Positions 52,530-60,781 are shown, counted from the first letter of the stretch. The stretch is 64,000 bases of DNA from Hymenobacter crusticola (GCF_002154225.1 NZ_MTSE01000016.1:51719-115718); one strand, 5' to 3'. Made by a program: numbers and translations. The notes: generated from the letters alone by a model not told the origin.

Positions 52530-53447
52530 ATGAAAAAGACTTTGTACCAACTCATTTTTGCCGCGCTAAGCCTTTGCGCGACAGCCACGGCTTCTGCACA
52601 GAGCCTGCCCAACGGAAACTTCGAAAACTGGGCGGAGCGCCACGGCTCCGAGCAACCCGTCGACTGGTCGACGACCGACGATTGGCTGCACGAGTTCGGG
52701 ACGCCGGTGGTCACGGAAACCGTGAGCAAAACCACGGAGAAGCACAATGGCAGCTTTGCCGTGAAGCTGGAAAATAAGCTACTAGGGGACTTGGTGCCCG
52801 TGCCCGGCATGCTCTCGGTGGGCAAAGTGCCCGACTTTGGGGCCAATGAGCTCGGGGGTATTCCGTTCACGAGCCGCCCCTCCCACTTCCAATTTCACTA
52901 TAAACAGACCGGCACCAACATCGCCGCTGATTCGGCGCACGTGGTAGTAGCGCTGACGCGCACCGTGAATGGCCAACGGGTGGTAATAGCCGGCGCCGAC
53001 TCCCTGCTGCTGGCCGGACCTAGCACCTACACCCTCATGCGGCTACCGTTGCAGTACCAATCTAGCCTAGCCCCCGACTCGGTTTTCATTCTGTTTCAAT
53101 CGGCTATGGGCGAAGATTACACGGCGGGCAATGCGCTTTACCTCGATGGCATTGCCTTCACCAGCGACGTGACGGCCGCGCGCGATGCAAAGCTAGCCGC
53201 CGCCCTTCAGGTGTATCCTAACCCCAGCACGTCAGGCCTTTTCACGCTAACCACGCAGGGCCACGACGCCAATTTTGCCCAAGCGAGCCTCACCGTGACC
53301 GACGCGCAAGGCCGCACCGTGCTGCGCCAAGCCGCCACGGGCTCCCAATCGCACACCCTCGATTTGCAGCGCCAGCCCGCCGGCTTTTACCTCCTGCGCC
53401 TCGATACGCCCCAAGGCTTCGTCGTGCGCCGGCTGGTGAAGAGCTAG
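52530..53447 (+). CDS. T9SS-exported protein, PCMD-like N-terminal domain
   Basis: 305 residues. Signal peptide 1-23. LPNGNFENWAERHGSEQPVDW (25-45) is the typical start of a PCMD-type carbohydrate-related domain of Bacteroidota, which runs to about residue 215. Residues about 225-305 form a T9SS type A sorting domain (LQVYPNPSTSGLFTL to VVRRLVKS), so the protein is exported by the same system as the giant protein at 36546. The function of PCMD domains is not established. Confidence 0.8.
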   Translation: MKKTLYQLIFAALSLCATATASAQSLPNGNFENWAERHGSEQPVDWSTTDDWLHEFGTPVVTETVSKTTEKHNGSFAVKLENKLLGDLVPVPGMLSVGKVPDFGANELGGIPFTSRPSHFQFHYKQTGTNIAADSAHVVVALTRTVNGQRVVIAGADSLLLAGPSTYTLMRLPLQYQSSLAPDSVFILFQSAMGEDYTAGNALYLDGIAFTSDVTAARDAKLAAALQVYPNPSTSGLFTLTTQGHDANFAQASLTVTDAQGRTVLRQAATGSQSHTLDLQRQPAGFYLLRLDTPQGFVVRRLVKS

Positions 53448-53456
53448 GCTCTCGCA

Positions 53457-53495
53457 CCTAGGTAGTTCCGCCCCCTTCCGGCTGGACTACCTAGG
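53457..53495. repeat. CCTAGGTAGT hairpin
   Basis: Arms 53457-53466 and 53486-53495 (CCTAGGTAGT and its complement), flanked by the direct repeat CTAGGCTCTCG (53444-53454 and 53500-53510). It could end the T9SS gene transcript; T residues follow at 53510. Confidence 0.55.
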
Positions 53496-53606
53496 CACCT
53501 AGGCTCTCGTTTTTCCACTCTTCCTACTTACCCCAGCGCCCGCGACTTATGAGCCGCGCAGGGGCGCTTTTGCCTTACCCGCCAACCTTTCCAACCTGTT
53601 TCTGCT

Positions 53607-54827
53607 ATGAAAACCGTTTTGAAGCCGCTCTTCTTCCTGCTGGCTCCCCTTACCTTTTTGGCCAGTTCCTGCAAAGACGACCCCGCCATCGAACCCACCC
53701 CAGAGGACCCGACGACGGAAGCTCCCATTGAGGTACCCAACACACCCGTCACGCCCATTCCGGAGGAAATGGCCGGCACCTGGTACGCCGACCTCAACGA
53801 AGGCCCACTCACGTCGAACTGGGAACAAGGCACCTTCCAGGGCGAGCAGGGTTTCAAGGAGTTCCGCACGATGGTGTTTGCCGCTGATGGCAAGAACGCC
53901 GTGGAATACACCACCGAAGTCATGAACTCTGGCGACGAAGTAAAGCGCTATTTCTATAAGCTCACCGGTACCCTGGAGTACAAAACTAACCCTAGGTCGT
54001 TGCGCTTTCACGCGCAGTCGGGCAAGATGCGGGTGTTTAGCAACAAGTACTCCGGCTACAAGGAATCTAGTATTATCGCCAAAGACCTGAAATCGTACTT
54101 CAGCCTTTTGGTTGACCCAGAAGCTACCTCCTTCACTTCGGCGACCAACTACCTAGATGCCAAGCGCAACGATGGCGGCAACCAGTATTCGGTGCGCTAC
54201 CGCAAAGTAGGGGGCGGCACGCCCAGCAACCCTGGCGGCGCCTTGTCGCAGCCGCCGGCCACGGGCACGTACGTGAAGATCGGCAACCTCTATTACCCCA
54301 CCGTCACCATCGGCGACCTAGAGTGGACGACCGTGAACTACGCTGGCCCGGGCGGCATCAAGGATTCTGACAAGCCGGAGTATGGCACCTTCCTCAAGTT
54401 TGCCGATTTGCCCAACATCCAGGTGCCGGCCGGCTGGCGCATCCCCACCAAGCAAGACTACGTGAAGCTCATCAAGTCGCAGGGCATCCCCTACGACGAA
54501 TACCTAGAGTCGACGGACGGGGAAGATCTGCAATCGAAGCGCTTGCTAGGTCAACTAATGGCTAGCACGGGCTGGCTCAAGCAGGATGGCTACGCCAACA
54601 ACAAGTCGGGCTTCAATGCCGTGCCCGCCAACCTGCGCGTGCTTTCCGGTAACCCCCACGGCGAAGGCTCCAACTGCCTGCTCTGGACCTCCGAACGGCA
54701 AGCCGACGATACGCCGCTTGCCTTCAAAATCATTCAGCTCCCCAGCGACACCTACGCCCGATTTGGCGGGTACCCGGTAGGCTACAACCCGCCTCACTTG
54801 CCGGTACGGTTCGTGAAGAATAAGTAA
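53607..54827 (+). CDS. Lipoprotein with FISUMP domain
   Basis: 406 residues. Lipoprotein signal with C22 (LASSC, then KDDPAIEPTPEDP, an acidic sorting-type stretch). The middle part (55-205) is a beta-rich domain. The C-terminal 180 residues form a FISUMP (Fibrobacter succinogenes major paralogous) domain: YYPTVTIGDLEWTTVNY, GWRIPTKQDYVKLI, the ASTGWLKQDGYANNKSGFNA core and HLPVRFVK end. These domains occur on surface proteins and are thought to be lectin-like or adhesive. A hairpin follows. Confidence 0.85.
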   Translation: MKTVLKPLFFLLAPLTFLASSCKDDPAIEPTPEDPTTEAPIEVPNTPVTPIPEEMAGTWYADLNEGPLTSNWEQGTFQGEQGFKEFRTMVFAADGKNAVEYTTEVMNSGDEVKRYFYKLTGTLEYKTNPRSLRFHAQSGKMRVFSNKYSGYKESSIIAKDLKSYFSLLVDPEATSFTSATNYLDAKRNDGGNQYSVRYRKVGGGTPSNPGGALSQPPATGTYVKIGNLYYPTVTIGDLEWTTVNYAGPGGIKDSDKPEYGTFLKFADLPNIQVPAGWRIPTKQDYVKLIKSQGIPYDEYLESTDGEDLQSKRLLGQLMASTGWLKQDGYANNKSGFNAVPANLRVLSGNPHGEGSNCLLWTSERQADDTPLAFKIIQLPSDTYARFGGYPVGYNPPHLPVRFVKNK

Positions 54828-54840
54828 GAAGAACACGTAA

Positions 54841-54901
54841 TAAGGAGCGTCCCTTTTCGCTGCTAGCGTCTACCGCAGGCAGTGAAAAGGGGCGCTCCTT
54901 A
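54841..54901 (+). terminator. Hairpin behind the FISUMP gene
   Basis: Arms 54841-54863 and 54879-54901, 23 bp with two mismatches (TAAGGAGCGTCCC). A weak terminator on both strands. Confidence 0.6.
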
Positions 54902-54969
54902 TGCTGTTCAAGCAGCGGCTTGCTTGGTCTGCTTTCGCTTTCAACCTAAATGCAGGCAAACCTAGCTTC

Positions 54970-55743
54970 TCATTTAGATTCGAGTACGTCTCGGACTAGC
55001 AGCTGAAAAGCCCGGGTTACTTCGACGGTGTCCATGCTGGTGGCTACGCTGTGAAAGCCTTGCGCAAACCGTTGTCGCGCCCGGGTGCGGTCGGCGTAGA
55101 TGAAGCAGAACTTGCCGGCGGCCTGGCACGCGGACAGGATGCGTTGGACGGCCGCTTGCATCACATCTGACTCAAATTGGGCGGGTATTCCGAGGGCGAT
55201 GGAGAGGTCAAACGGGCCAATGAACAGGCCATCTACCCCGGCTAGGTTTACTATCTCCTCCACATTTTCCAGGCACTCGCGGGTTTCGCACTGGGGCAAA
55301 ATCAGGGTTTCGCGGTTGCAGTTTTCTAGGTATTGCGGCAGGTCTTGCAGGTCGGGCGAGTAGGTGAAGGCCGAGGTTCGGGACGGGCCAAAGCCCCGCT
55401 CGCCGAGCGGCGCGTACTTGCCGTAGCGCACCACGTCGCGGACCTCCTCCACCGTTTTGATGGCGGGAATAACGAGCCCCTGCGCGCCCTGATCCAGCAG
55501 GCTCATCACCGAGGCGCGGGAGGCGTCCTTAATGCGCACCAGCGGCGTGAGGTGATGGCGCTCCGCGGCCAAGATCTGCGCGGCAGCCTCGGCCACGCTC
55601 CCGGTGCCGTGTTCTAGATCCAGCACCACGTAGTCGAGGCCCGGGAGGGCGAGGCATTCGATAATGGTCGTGCCACCTAGTTGCACGAAGGTGCCTAGGG
55701 CGGGTTCGCCCTGCTGCAATTTTGCGCGAAGTGTGTTGTGCAT
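54970..55743 (-). CDS. HpcH/HpaI-type aldolase (2-oxo acid aldolase)
   Basis: 257 residues from ATG 55743 (typical family length; a GTG 18 codons upstream is possible). A class II metal-dependent aldolase that splits 2-oxo-3-hydroxy acids. Seen: LDYVVLDLEHG (about 37-47) with the acidic residue that begins the active site, ALVRIKDAS-type strand (LTPLVRIKDA), GLVIPAIKT, GPSRTSAF, the metal-binding PQCETRECLENVE and GLFIGPFDLSIALG. It borders the redox island and lacks the usual hydroxyphenylacetate operon, so the substrate is unknown. Confidence 0.9.
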   Translation of the reverse strand: MHNTLRAKLQQGEPALGTFVQLGGTTIIECLALPGLDYVVLDLEHGTGSVAEAAAQILAAERHHLTPLVRIKDASRASVMSLLDQGAQGLVIPAIKTVEEVRDVVRYGKYAPLGERGFGPSRTSAFTYSPDLQDLPQYLENCNRETLILPQCETRECLENVEEIVNLAGVDGLFIGPFDLSIALGIPAQFESDVMQAAVQRILSACQAAGKFCFIYADRTRARQRFAQGFHSVATSMDTVEVTRAFQLLVRDVLESK

Positions 55744-55849
55744 CCGGTTTCGGTAGCTGGTGTTGGTGGGCGTAAGATGGTGATTTGCCCCCGACACTTG
55801 GCTACCTAGGCCTGCTTATACAGCGGACGGACCCAACCCGCCTTAGCTT

Positions 55850-56176
55850 TTAGGAATTAATCTTCCGCAGCAGCAGGGGCGCAATGGCTTCGTCGTCGGG
55901 CAAGCCTTGGTGGCGCCACAGCTCAATGCCTTGGCGCAGAAACACAAAGGCCGGCAGCTCGGTGGCGTGGAAGCTGCTCACCACGGCCGGATGGCTCGCT
56001 TCGTTGATGCGCAGGATGCGAATAGCAGGCTCCAGCAGGGTTTGGAGGCGGTCGAGGGAGGCGTTGGTGCTGGCGAGCTGCGATGCTATACCTTCGCCGT
56101 GGGTCGGGGGCAGCAGCACCAGCAGCACGTCGGTGGAGGCTGCTTGCCGCGGTGGTTTGAGCTGGGAGAAGGGCAT
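55850..56176 (-). CDS. Thioredoxin-fold protein without CxxC
   Basis: 108 residues, cytosolic, containing no cysteine. The fold pattern is LLVLLPPTHGEG (start), then AIRILRINEASHPAVVSSFHATELPAFVFLRQGIELWRHQG, matching the thioredoxin segment with cis-proline at ELPAF. The position of the catalytic CxxC is occupied by PTHG, so it cannot do disulfide exchange in the usual way. It is divergent from the PAS kinase gene across a 166-base gap with two FNR-like operators, so both genes may share control. Confidence 0.75.
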   Translation of the reverse strand: MPFSQLKPPRQAASTDVLLVLLPPTHGEGIASQLASTNASLDRLQTLLEPAIRILRINEASHPAVVSSFHATELPAFVFLRQGIELWRHQGLPDDEAIAPLLLRKINS

Positions 56177-56229
56177 CGGCTTTCAGGAATCTTGGTCGTG
56201 CAAAATTGCCGGCGCTAGGTCTCCTTTTC

Positions 56230-56267
56230 CCTGATGCGCGTCAGGCAAATAGCTGATATTTGTCAGG
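56230..56267. promoter_or_regulatory. Two FNR-like operators in the kinase/thioredoxin-like divergent promoter
   Basis: CCTGA-TGCGCG-TCAGG (56230-56245) and GCTGA-TATTTG-TCAGG (56252-56267), both 5-6-5, with centres 22 bp (two helical turns) apart. They lie 76 bases before the kinase ATG and 54 before the thioredoxin-like ATG. Confidence 0.7.
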
Positions 56268-56342
56268 CCCCGGCTGCGGCGTTGTGCGGAACTTTGCCCC
56301 ACCTAGCCTAGGCAAACCTTCATCTTCTTCTCCTTGCTTTCC

Positions 56343-57956
56343 ATGTCGCTCGCCCCGTTTACGAATGCCCTGACCGACATTCTGTTCAACCAAGCTAAAG
56401 AGTTCGTCGGCATTTATGACGTGACGCTGGGCTGGTTTGTGCGGGTCAATCAGGCGGGTATTGCGCTGCTCGGCTACGCGTCGGAGCAGGCGTTTTTAGA
56501 CGAGCCGAGCCGCACTTTGCGCACCGAGCCGCTGTCGAATGCGGGCTGGGTTAGCTTGCAGCAAACCGTGGTGGAGCAAGGCCACTACGAAACGGAAGCC
56601 GAAATCAGCCGGCAGAACGGGCCGGCGTTTTGGGGATGCATCGAGCTGACGTACTTCGCGCTGGAAAACCAACCGTTTTTTCTGGTGCGCCTCACCGAGC
56701 AAAGCCGCTTGCAACAGGCGGAGCGCGAGCTAGCCCAAAGCGTGGGCCGCTTCGAGGCGGTGGTAGCCAACGCCACCATCGGCATCATCGTGTGCGACCG
56801 GCAGGGGCTGATTATCTCGGCCAACCGCACCTCGCACCAGCTGTTCGGCTACGCGCCCGACGAGCTGCCCGGCCAGCCCATTGAGTTGCTGGTACCTAGG
56901 TCGGTGAGCCGCCGCCATGAGGAGCTGCGCCACTCCTTCAACGCCCACCCCTCGGTGCGGGCCATGGGCGCCCACAGCGGCGACTTGCTGGCCCGCCGCC
57001 AAGACGGCTCCGAGTTTCCGGTGGAAGTCAGCCTCAGCTACTTTCACCTGGATGAGGAGCTTTACGTGGTGTCCTACATCGTCGACATCACCTTTAAGAA
57101 AAACGCTGAGCGCGAGCTGATTGCCCAGCGCCAGCGCGTAGAGCGCCTAAACGCCGAGCTAGAGCAAAAAGTCGTGGACCGCACCCACGCCCTCATGACC
57201 ACGCTCGAACAGCTCGAACAACGCACCCAGGAATTGACCAAAGCCCTGGCCGCCGAGCAAGAGCTAGGCGAGCTGAAATCGAGATTTGTGTCGATGGCCT
57301 CGCACGAGTTTCGCACCCCGCTCACGGCCGTGCTGACGTCGGCCACGCTCATCGAGAAGTACCCCGGCGGCGACCAGCAAGACAAGCGCCTCAAGCACTT
57401 ACAGCGCATCCGCGCCTCGGTGATGCACTTGAACGACATTCTGGAAGAGTTTCTGTCGGTGGGCCGCATCGAGGAAGGAAAGATCGAAGCCAAGCCCGTG
57501 CACTTAAGCATTGATACCCTGCTGAGCGACACCATTGCCGACGTACAAGGCTTGCTAAAAGCTAGGCAGACGATTGATAAAGAGGCTTTTTGCAGCAAGC
57601 CCGTATGGCTCGATCCGTCGCTGCTGCGCAAGATTTTGGTGAATCTGCTTTCCAACGCCATCAAGTACTCGGGCGAAGGCTCGGTAGTCACGGTGCGGGC
57701 TAGGTGCACCGAGCAGCTGCTGACCCTGACGGTGCAAGACCAGGGCGTGGGCATCTCGGTGGAGGACCAGGAGCACTTATTTGAGCGGTTTTTTCGGGCC
57801 CGCAACGTCACCAATATTCCGGGCACGGGGCTGGGGCTGTACATCATCGGCCGGTACCTGGAATTAATGAACGGCACCATTTCTTTGCAAAGCGCGCTGA
57901 ACGTGGGCACCACCGTCACCATCACCATTCCCTATGAAAACCATTCTGCTGATTGA
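56343..57956 (+). CDS. Double-PAS histidine kinase, FixL-like candidate
   Basis: 537 residues from ATG 56343; no membrane helix, so cytosolic. PAS 1 about 12-125, PAS 2 about 133-255, coiled coil 255-312, kinase 313-533 with phospho-His H321 (SMASHEFRTPL), N438 (NLLSNAIKYS) and the GTGLGLYI G-box (about 494-501). In PAS 2, H192 in SVSRRHEEL aligns with the heme-proximal His of FixL (RSRHDSY), but the FixL arginine that senses O2 (IGIGR) is not conserved (AMGA here), so heme binding is possible, not shown. The gene overlaps its response regulator by 23 bases. Two operators precede it. Confidence 0.88.
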   Translation: MSLAPFTNALTDILFNQAKEFVGIYDVTLGWFVRVNQAGIALLGYASEQAFLDEPSRTLRTEPLSNAGWVSLQQTVVEQGHYETEAEISRQNGPAFWGCIELTYFALENQPFFLVRLTEQSRLQQAERELAQSVGRFEAVVANATIGIIVCDRQGLIISANRTSHQLFGYAPDELPGQPIELLVPRSVSRRHEELRHSFNAHPSVRAMGAHSGDLLARRQDGSEFPVEVSLSYFHLDEELYVVSYIVDITFKKNAERELIAQRQRVERLNAELEQKVVDRTHALMTTLEQLEQRTQELTKALAAEQELGELKSRFVSMASHEFRTPLTAVLTSATLIEKYPGGDQQDKRLKHLQRIRASVMHLNDILEEFLSVGRIEEGKIEAKPVHLSIDTLLSDTIADVQGLLKARQTIDKEAFCSKPVWLDPSLLRKILVNLLSNAIKYSGEGSVVTVRARCTEQLLTLTVQDQGVGISVEDQEHLFERFFRARNVTNIPGTGLGLYIIGRYLELMNGTISLQSALNVGTTVTITIPYENHSAD

Positions 57957-58983
57957 GGACAACGAGCTGATCCGGGAGAACACCGCCGAGATTTTGGAGC
58001 TGGCCGGCTATGACGTGACGACGGCGGAAAACGGCAAGCTAGGCGTAGAGCAAGCCCTAGCCCAGCGCCCCGACCTGGTCATCTGCGACATCATGATGCC
58101 GGTGCTGGATGGCTACGGCGTGCTGAATATCTTCAACCAAAACTCGCAGTTAGCGGGCGTGCCGTTCATCTTCCTCACGGCCAAAACCGAGCGCACCGAC
58201 ATGCGCCGCGGCATGGAGCTAGGTGCCGACGACTACCTCACCAAGCCCTTCGACGAAACCGAGCTGCTCAGCGCCGTAACCGGCCGCCTCAACCGCTTCC
58301 GGCACCTCAAACCCGACTACGATCTGCAAGCTGAAGGCCTGAATGAGTTCCTGGAAGACGCCAAGCAAGTCGCTAACTTAGAAAGCCTGTCGGCCGACCG
58401 TAAGGTGCACCTGGCGCGCAAGAAACAGGACATCTACGTGGAAGGCGATGAGCCCGCGCGGCTTTATTTTGTGAAGTCGGGGCGGGTGAAAACGGTGAAA
58501 ACCACCGGCGCCGGCAAGGAGCTGATTACGGGCATTTATAACCCCGGCGAGTTTTTCGGCTACATGGCCCTGCTGGAGCAAACGCCCTACAGCGACTCCG
58601 CCGTGGCCGTCGACGATTCGGAACTGGTGTACATTCCCAAGCAAGACTTTCTACAACTGCTGACGCGTAACCCCGAAGTGGGTCAGCACTTCATCCGCCT
58701 GCTAGCCGGGCGCGTGAGCGAACGGGAGCAGCAGCTGCTCGACATGGCCTACAACTCCATCCGCCGCCGCGTGGCCGACACGCTGCTGCGCCTGCACGCG
58801 CAAGCCGACCTCGCTTTGCCCGCCATCCAGCTCTCCCGCGAAGACATGGCCGCCATGATCGGCACCGCCTCCGAGTCGCTGATTCGCACCTTGAGCGAGT
58901 TCAAGCAAGCCGGTTTTATTGAAGTCACGCCGAAAAGCATCCGGGTGTTGCAGCCGGAAAAGCTGCGCTCGGCGCACTGGTAA
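57934..58983 (+). CDS. Response regulator with CRP/FNR output (REC-cNMP-HTH_Crp)
   Basis: 349 residues. Receiver 1-120: acidic E8-D9, phospho-D52 (LVICDIMMP), K104 (YLTKPF). A cNMP-type beta-roll is seen at about 145-255 (IYVEGDEPARLYFVKSGRVK, NPGEFFGYMALLEQTPYSDSA). Dimer helix and HTH_Crp 255-349, with recognition helix TASESLIR (311-318): E314 and R318 are the residues that in CRP/FNR contact the TGA part of the half-site, and I317 replaces the Ser that in FNR reads the outer T. No cysteine cluster for Fe-S, so control is likely through phosphorylation by the kinase. It is the best candidate to bind CCTGA-N6-TCAGG. Confidence 0.9.
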   Translation: MKTILLIEDNELIRENTAEILELAGYDVTTAENGKLGVEQALAQRPDLVICDIMMPVLDGYGVLNIFNQNSQLAGVPFIFLTAKTERTDMRRGMELGADDYLTKPFDETELLSAVTGRLNRFRHLKPDYDLQAEGLNEFLEDAKQVANLESLSADRKVHLARKKQDIYVEGDEPARLYFVKSGRVKTVKTTGAGKELITGIYNPGEFFGYMALLEQTPYSDSAVAVDDSELVYIPKQDFLQLLTRNPEVGQHFIRLLAGRVSEREQQLLDMAYNSIRRRVADTLLRLHAQADLALPAIQLSREDMAAMIGTASESLIRTLSEFKQAGFIEVTPKSIRVLQPEKLRSAHW

Positions 58984-59000
58984 GCTAGGATGGTTGCCTG

Positions 59001-59127
59001 CCGGTCCACGCCCTAGGCGTCCGACCGGCTACTGTTAGAACGACGCTTACACAAGCTAGGTGCACGACCATCGTTCTGATGGATTGTTCTGACGGCAACC
59101 GGTCGGACGCCTAGGGCGTCGGACCGG
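59001..59127. repeat. CCGGTCGGACGCC doublet (interspersed repeat family, copy B)
   Basis: Two palindromes, 59001-59028 (imperfect) and 59099-59127 (CCGGTCGGACGCC, CTAGG-type centre, GGCGTCGGACCGG), are 70 bases apart. The second is identical to 60914-60942. The spacer GACGCTTACACAAGCTAGGT matches the left part of copy A. It fills the gap between the REC-CRP gene and the first globin. Confidence 0.82.
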
Positions 59128-59137
59128 CAGGCGACTT

Positions 59138-59527
59138 TTACAGGATAGACAACGAGTTGTATTTGCGGATGCGGTACTCAAACATCGTGGCGATGTTGAG
59201 GGCACGCACCTTGGCTTGGTCGGCGTTGGGGCCGGCGAAGTTTTCTTCCACCGTCGCGTAGAACAAGTTGAGCCAGCGCTGAAAGTGCGTCGCATCGACG
59301 GGCAGCGGCAGGTGTTTAGGGAAGGGCCGGCCGCGGTAGCGCGAGGTACCCAGCAGCAGGCTGCTCCAAAAGTCGTACATGGCTGGCAGGTGCGCGGCCC
59401 AGTTGACGTGCGCAACCCCGTTGAAGATGGGCGCCAGTAAGTCGTCCTGGTTTACCTTATCGTAGAAGCTATCGACCAGTGTTTTGATGTCGGCTTCGGT
59501 TTGAATATCAGCTAGGGGCGCAGTCAT
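59138..59527 (-). CDS. Truncated hemoglobin, group III (trHbP)
   Basis: 129 residues, a single 2-over-2 globin domain binding O2, NO or sulfide through heme. Candidate ligand residues are distal H46 (NWAAHLPAM) and proximal H81 (DATHFQRWL), followed by NLFYATVEENFAGP, with the W-x-x-x-L-P-x-M-x-x-FW pattern of group III globins. It is the third gene of a minus-strand run after a membrane protein gene (13-base gap) and is close to cbb3-assembly genes, consistent with a microaerobic role. Confidence 0.88.
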   Translation of the reverse strand: MTAPLADIQTEADIKTLVDSFYDKVNQDDLLAPIFNGVAHVNWAAHLPAMYDFWSSLLLGTSRYRGRPFPKHLPLPVDATHFQRWLNLFYATVEENFAGPNADQAKVRALNIATMFEYRIRKYNSLSIL

Positions 59528-59539
59528 AAGAACAGCAGC

Positions 59540-60043
59540 TTAAAGCGTTAGACGGTGCGGTACGCGCGGCTCGGGGGCAGAAGTGCGCTGGCATGCTACC
59601 TGCAAGGCCCAGCCATGCGCCCAGGTTCCCGTTAGCAACAAAAACACCAGTTTCAGCACTTCCAGCCCGATGTAGAGCATGTGCAGGAAGCCCGGCGGCG
59701 CTGTGCTGCCCGCTAGCACAGCTGTGGCACGCACATCTAAAGCCGGTAGCAGCCAGAAAGTTTGGGCGAGCAAGATGGTGCTCAGCACACCTAGCCCGGT
59801 GCCCACCCGCTTCGGCACGCGCAAGTAAAACGCACTTACCACCGCTAGGATGCCTAGGGCCAGTTCGGCCTTGTTGAGCGCCGCAAACACGATGCGGCCG
59901 ATGCCTAGCCCAAGCGGCACGGTGATGTGCGGGGCAGTGAACTTCAGCGGCGCTTCCAGGAAGGAAATGCCCACCACCATCCCGGCCCACACGAACAAGG
60001 CCAGCGTCAGGAGCAGCGAACCGGTAGTGTGCGAACGACGCAT
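59540..60043 (-). CDS. Four-helix membrane protein, unknown function
   Basis: 167 residues from ATG 60043. Four hydrophobic helices are visible: about 8-28, 49-72, 80-101 and 120-145. VGISFLEAPLKFTAPHITVP between helices 1 and 2 looks like the most conserved part. The frame is open further upstream, but that part is Cys/Arg-rich and rejected. It is probably co-transcribed with the globin at 59138. I suspect a DUF4149-like protein, without proof. Confidence 0.65.
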   Translation of the reverse strand: MRRSHTTGSLLLTLALFVWAGMVVGISFLEAPLKFTAPHITVPLGLGIGRIVFAALNKAELALGILAVVSAFYLRVPKRVGTGLGVLSTILLAQTFWLLPALDVRATAVLAGSTAPPGFLHMLYIGLEVLKLVFLLLTGTWAHGWALQVACQRTSAPEPRVPHRLTL

Positions 60044-60210
60044 ACAAACGAAATCAACAGCACAAAAAAAACGGGGCCAGGAGCAGCTCTGACCCCGCGA
60101 ACGGAACAACGATACAAAGATACTACAGTTGGGCCCCGAATGGGATTTAAAAGACGTTAAAACTTCGTCTTTGCTTGGAGTCTATTCCACCAAGACGAGT
60201 AGAAAGCGAA

Positions 60211-60348
60211 CGTCCTTTCGACCAGCGGGAGAAATCTCGCGTGCAATGGTAATTGTAGCGTGAGAATGAAGCGGTAAAGATGCTTCGACAAGCTCAGCAT
60301 GACGTTCTAGCGAAGCCCGCGAGATTTCTCCTGCTGGTCGAAAGGACG
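60211..60348. repeat. 138-bp element with 31-bp inverted arms
   Basis: Arms 60211-60241 and 60318-60348 pair over 31 bp with one mismatch (CGTCCTTTCGACCAGC, AGAAATCTCGCG). The inside (76 bases) contains GATGCTTCGACAAGCTCAGC. It lies in the 333-base gap 60044-60376, which has no other feature. It carries no gene and may be a MITE or attenuator. Confidence 0.8.
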
Positions 60349-60376
60349 TCTGATAAAGCTAGGTTCTCAGTGGCTC

Positions 60377-60781
60377 CTACTTTTCTAACTTACAAAGCCC
60401 CAGCAGGCTGCTGAGCGTGCGCGGCGGGCGCTTCTCAAACATCTTCACAATTTCCTGTGCCCTTTCCTTGGCCGCTTCCGCAATCGGGCCGGTGAAATTA
60501 TCCTCCACGGCGGCCAGAAATAGCTGTTGCCACCGCCGGAAATACTCGCCCGTGTTGGGCAGCACGAGTCCGCCGGGAAACGGCCAGCCGTCGTTGCCGC
60601 CGGTGTTCAGCAGCACCCGCTTCCAAAACGCGCCCATGGTGTAGAAAGGCTGCGGCCAGTGAATCTGCACGTCGGCGCTGAAGATGGGACCTAGCAGCTC
60701 GTCGGGAAACACTTTGGCGTAGAAGGCATTGATAAGCGTCGTGATATCAGCCTCAGTGCGGATGTCGGAAAGGGCAGGCAT
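60377..60781 (-). CDS. Truncated-hemoglobin paralogue lacking both heme-ligand histidines
   Basis: 134 residues from ATG 60781. Clear similarity to the globin at 59138 over its whole length (LSDIRTEADITTLINAFYAK, GPIFSADVQIHWPQPFYTM, FRRWQQLFLAAVEDNFTGP). In the aligned sequence, distal H46 of the partner is P45 here (PQPFY), and proximal H81 is Y80 (GEYFRRW). The C-terminus has a 25-residue extension with a Cys. It may bind heme through Tyr or another residue, or not at all. It starts in the same gap as ccoI, in the opposite direction. Confidence 0.82.
   Translation of the reverse strand: MPALSDIRTEADITTLINAFYAKVFPDELLGPIFSADVQIHWPQPFYTMGAFWKRVLLNTGGNDGWPFPGGLVLPNTGEYFRRWQQLFLAAVEDNFTGPIAEAAKERAQEIVKMFEKRPPRTLSSLLGLCKLEK

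Noticed and set aside
57074..57928. 284-codon open frame antisense to the PAS kinase
   Set aside because: Ser/Arg/Cys-rich shadow of the kinase domain.
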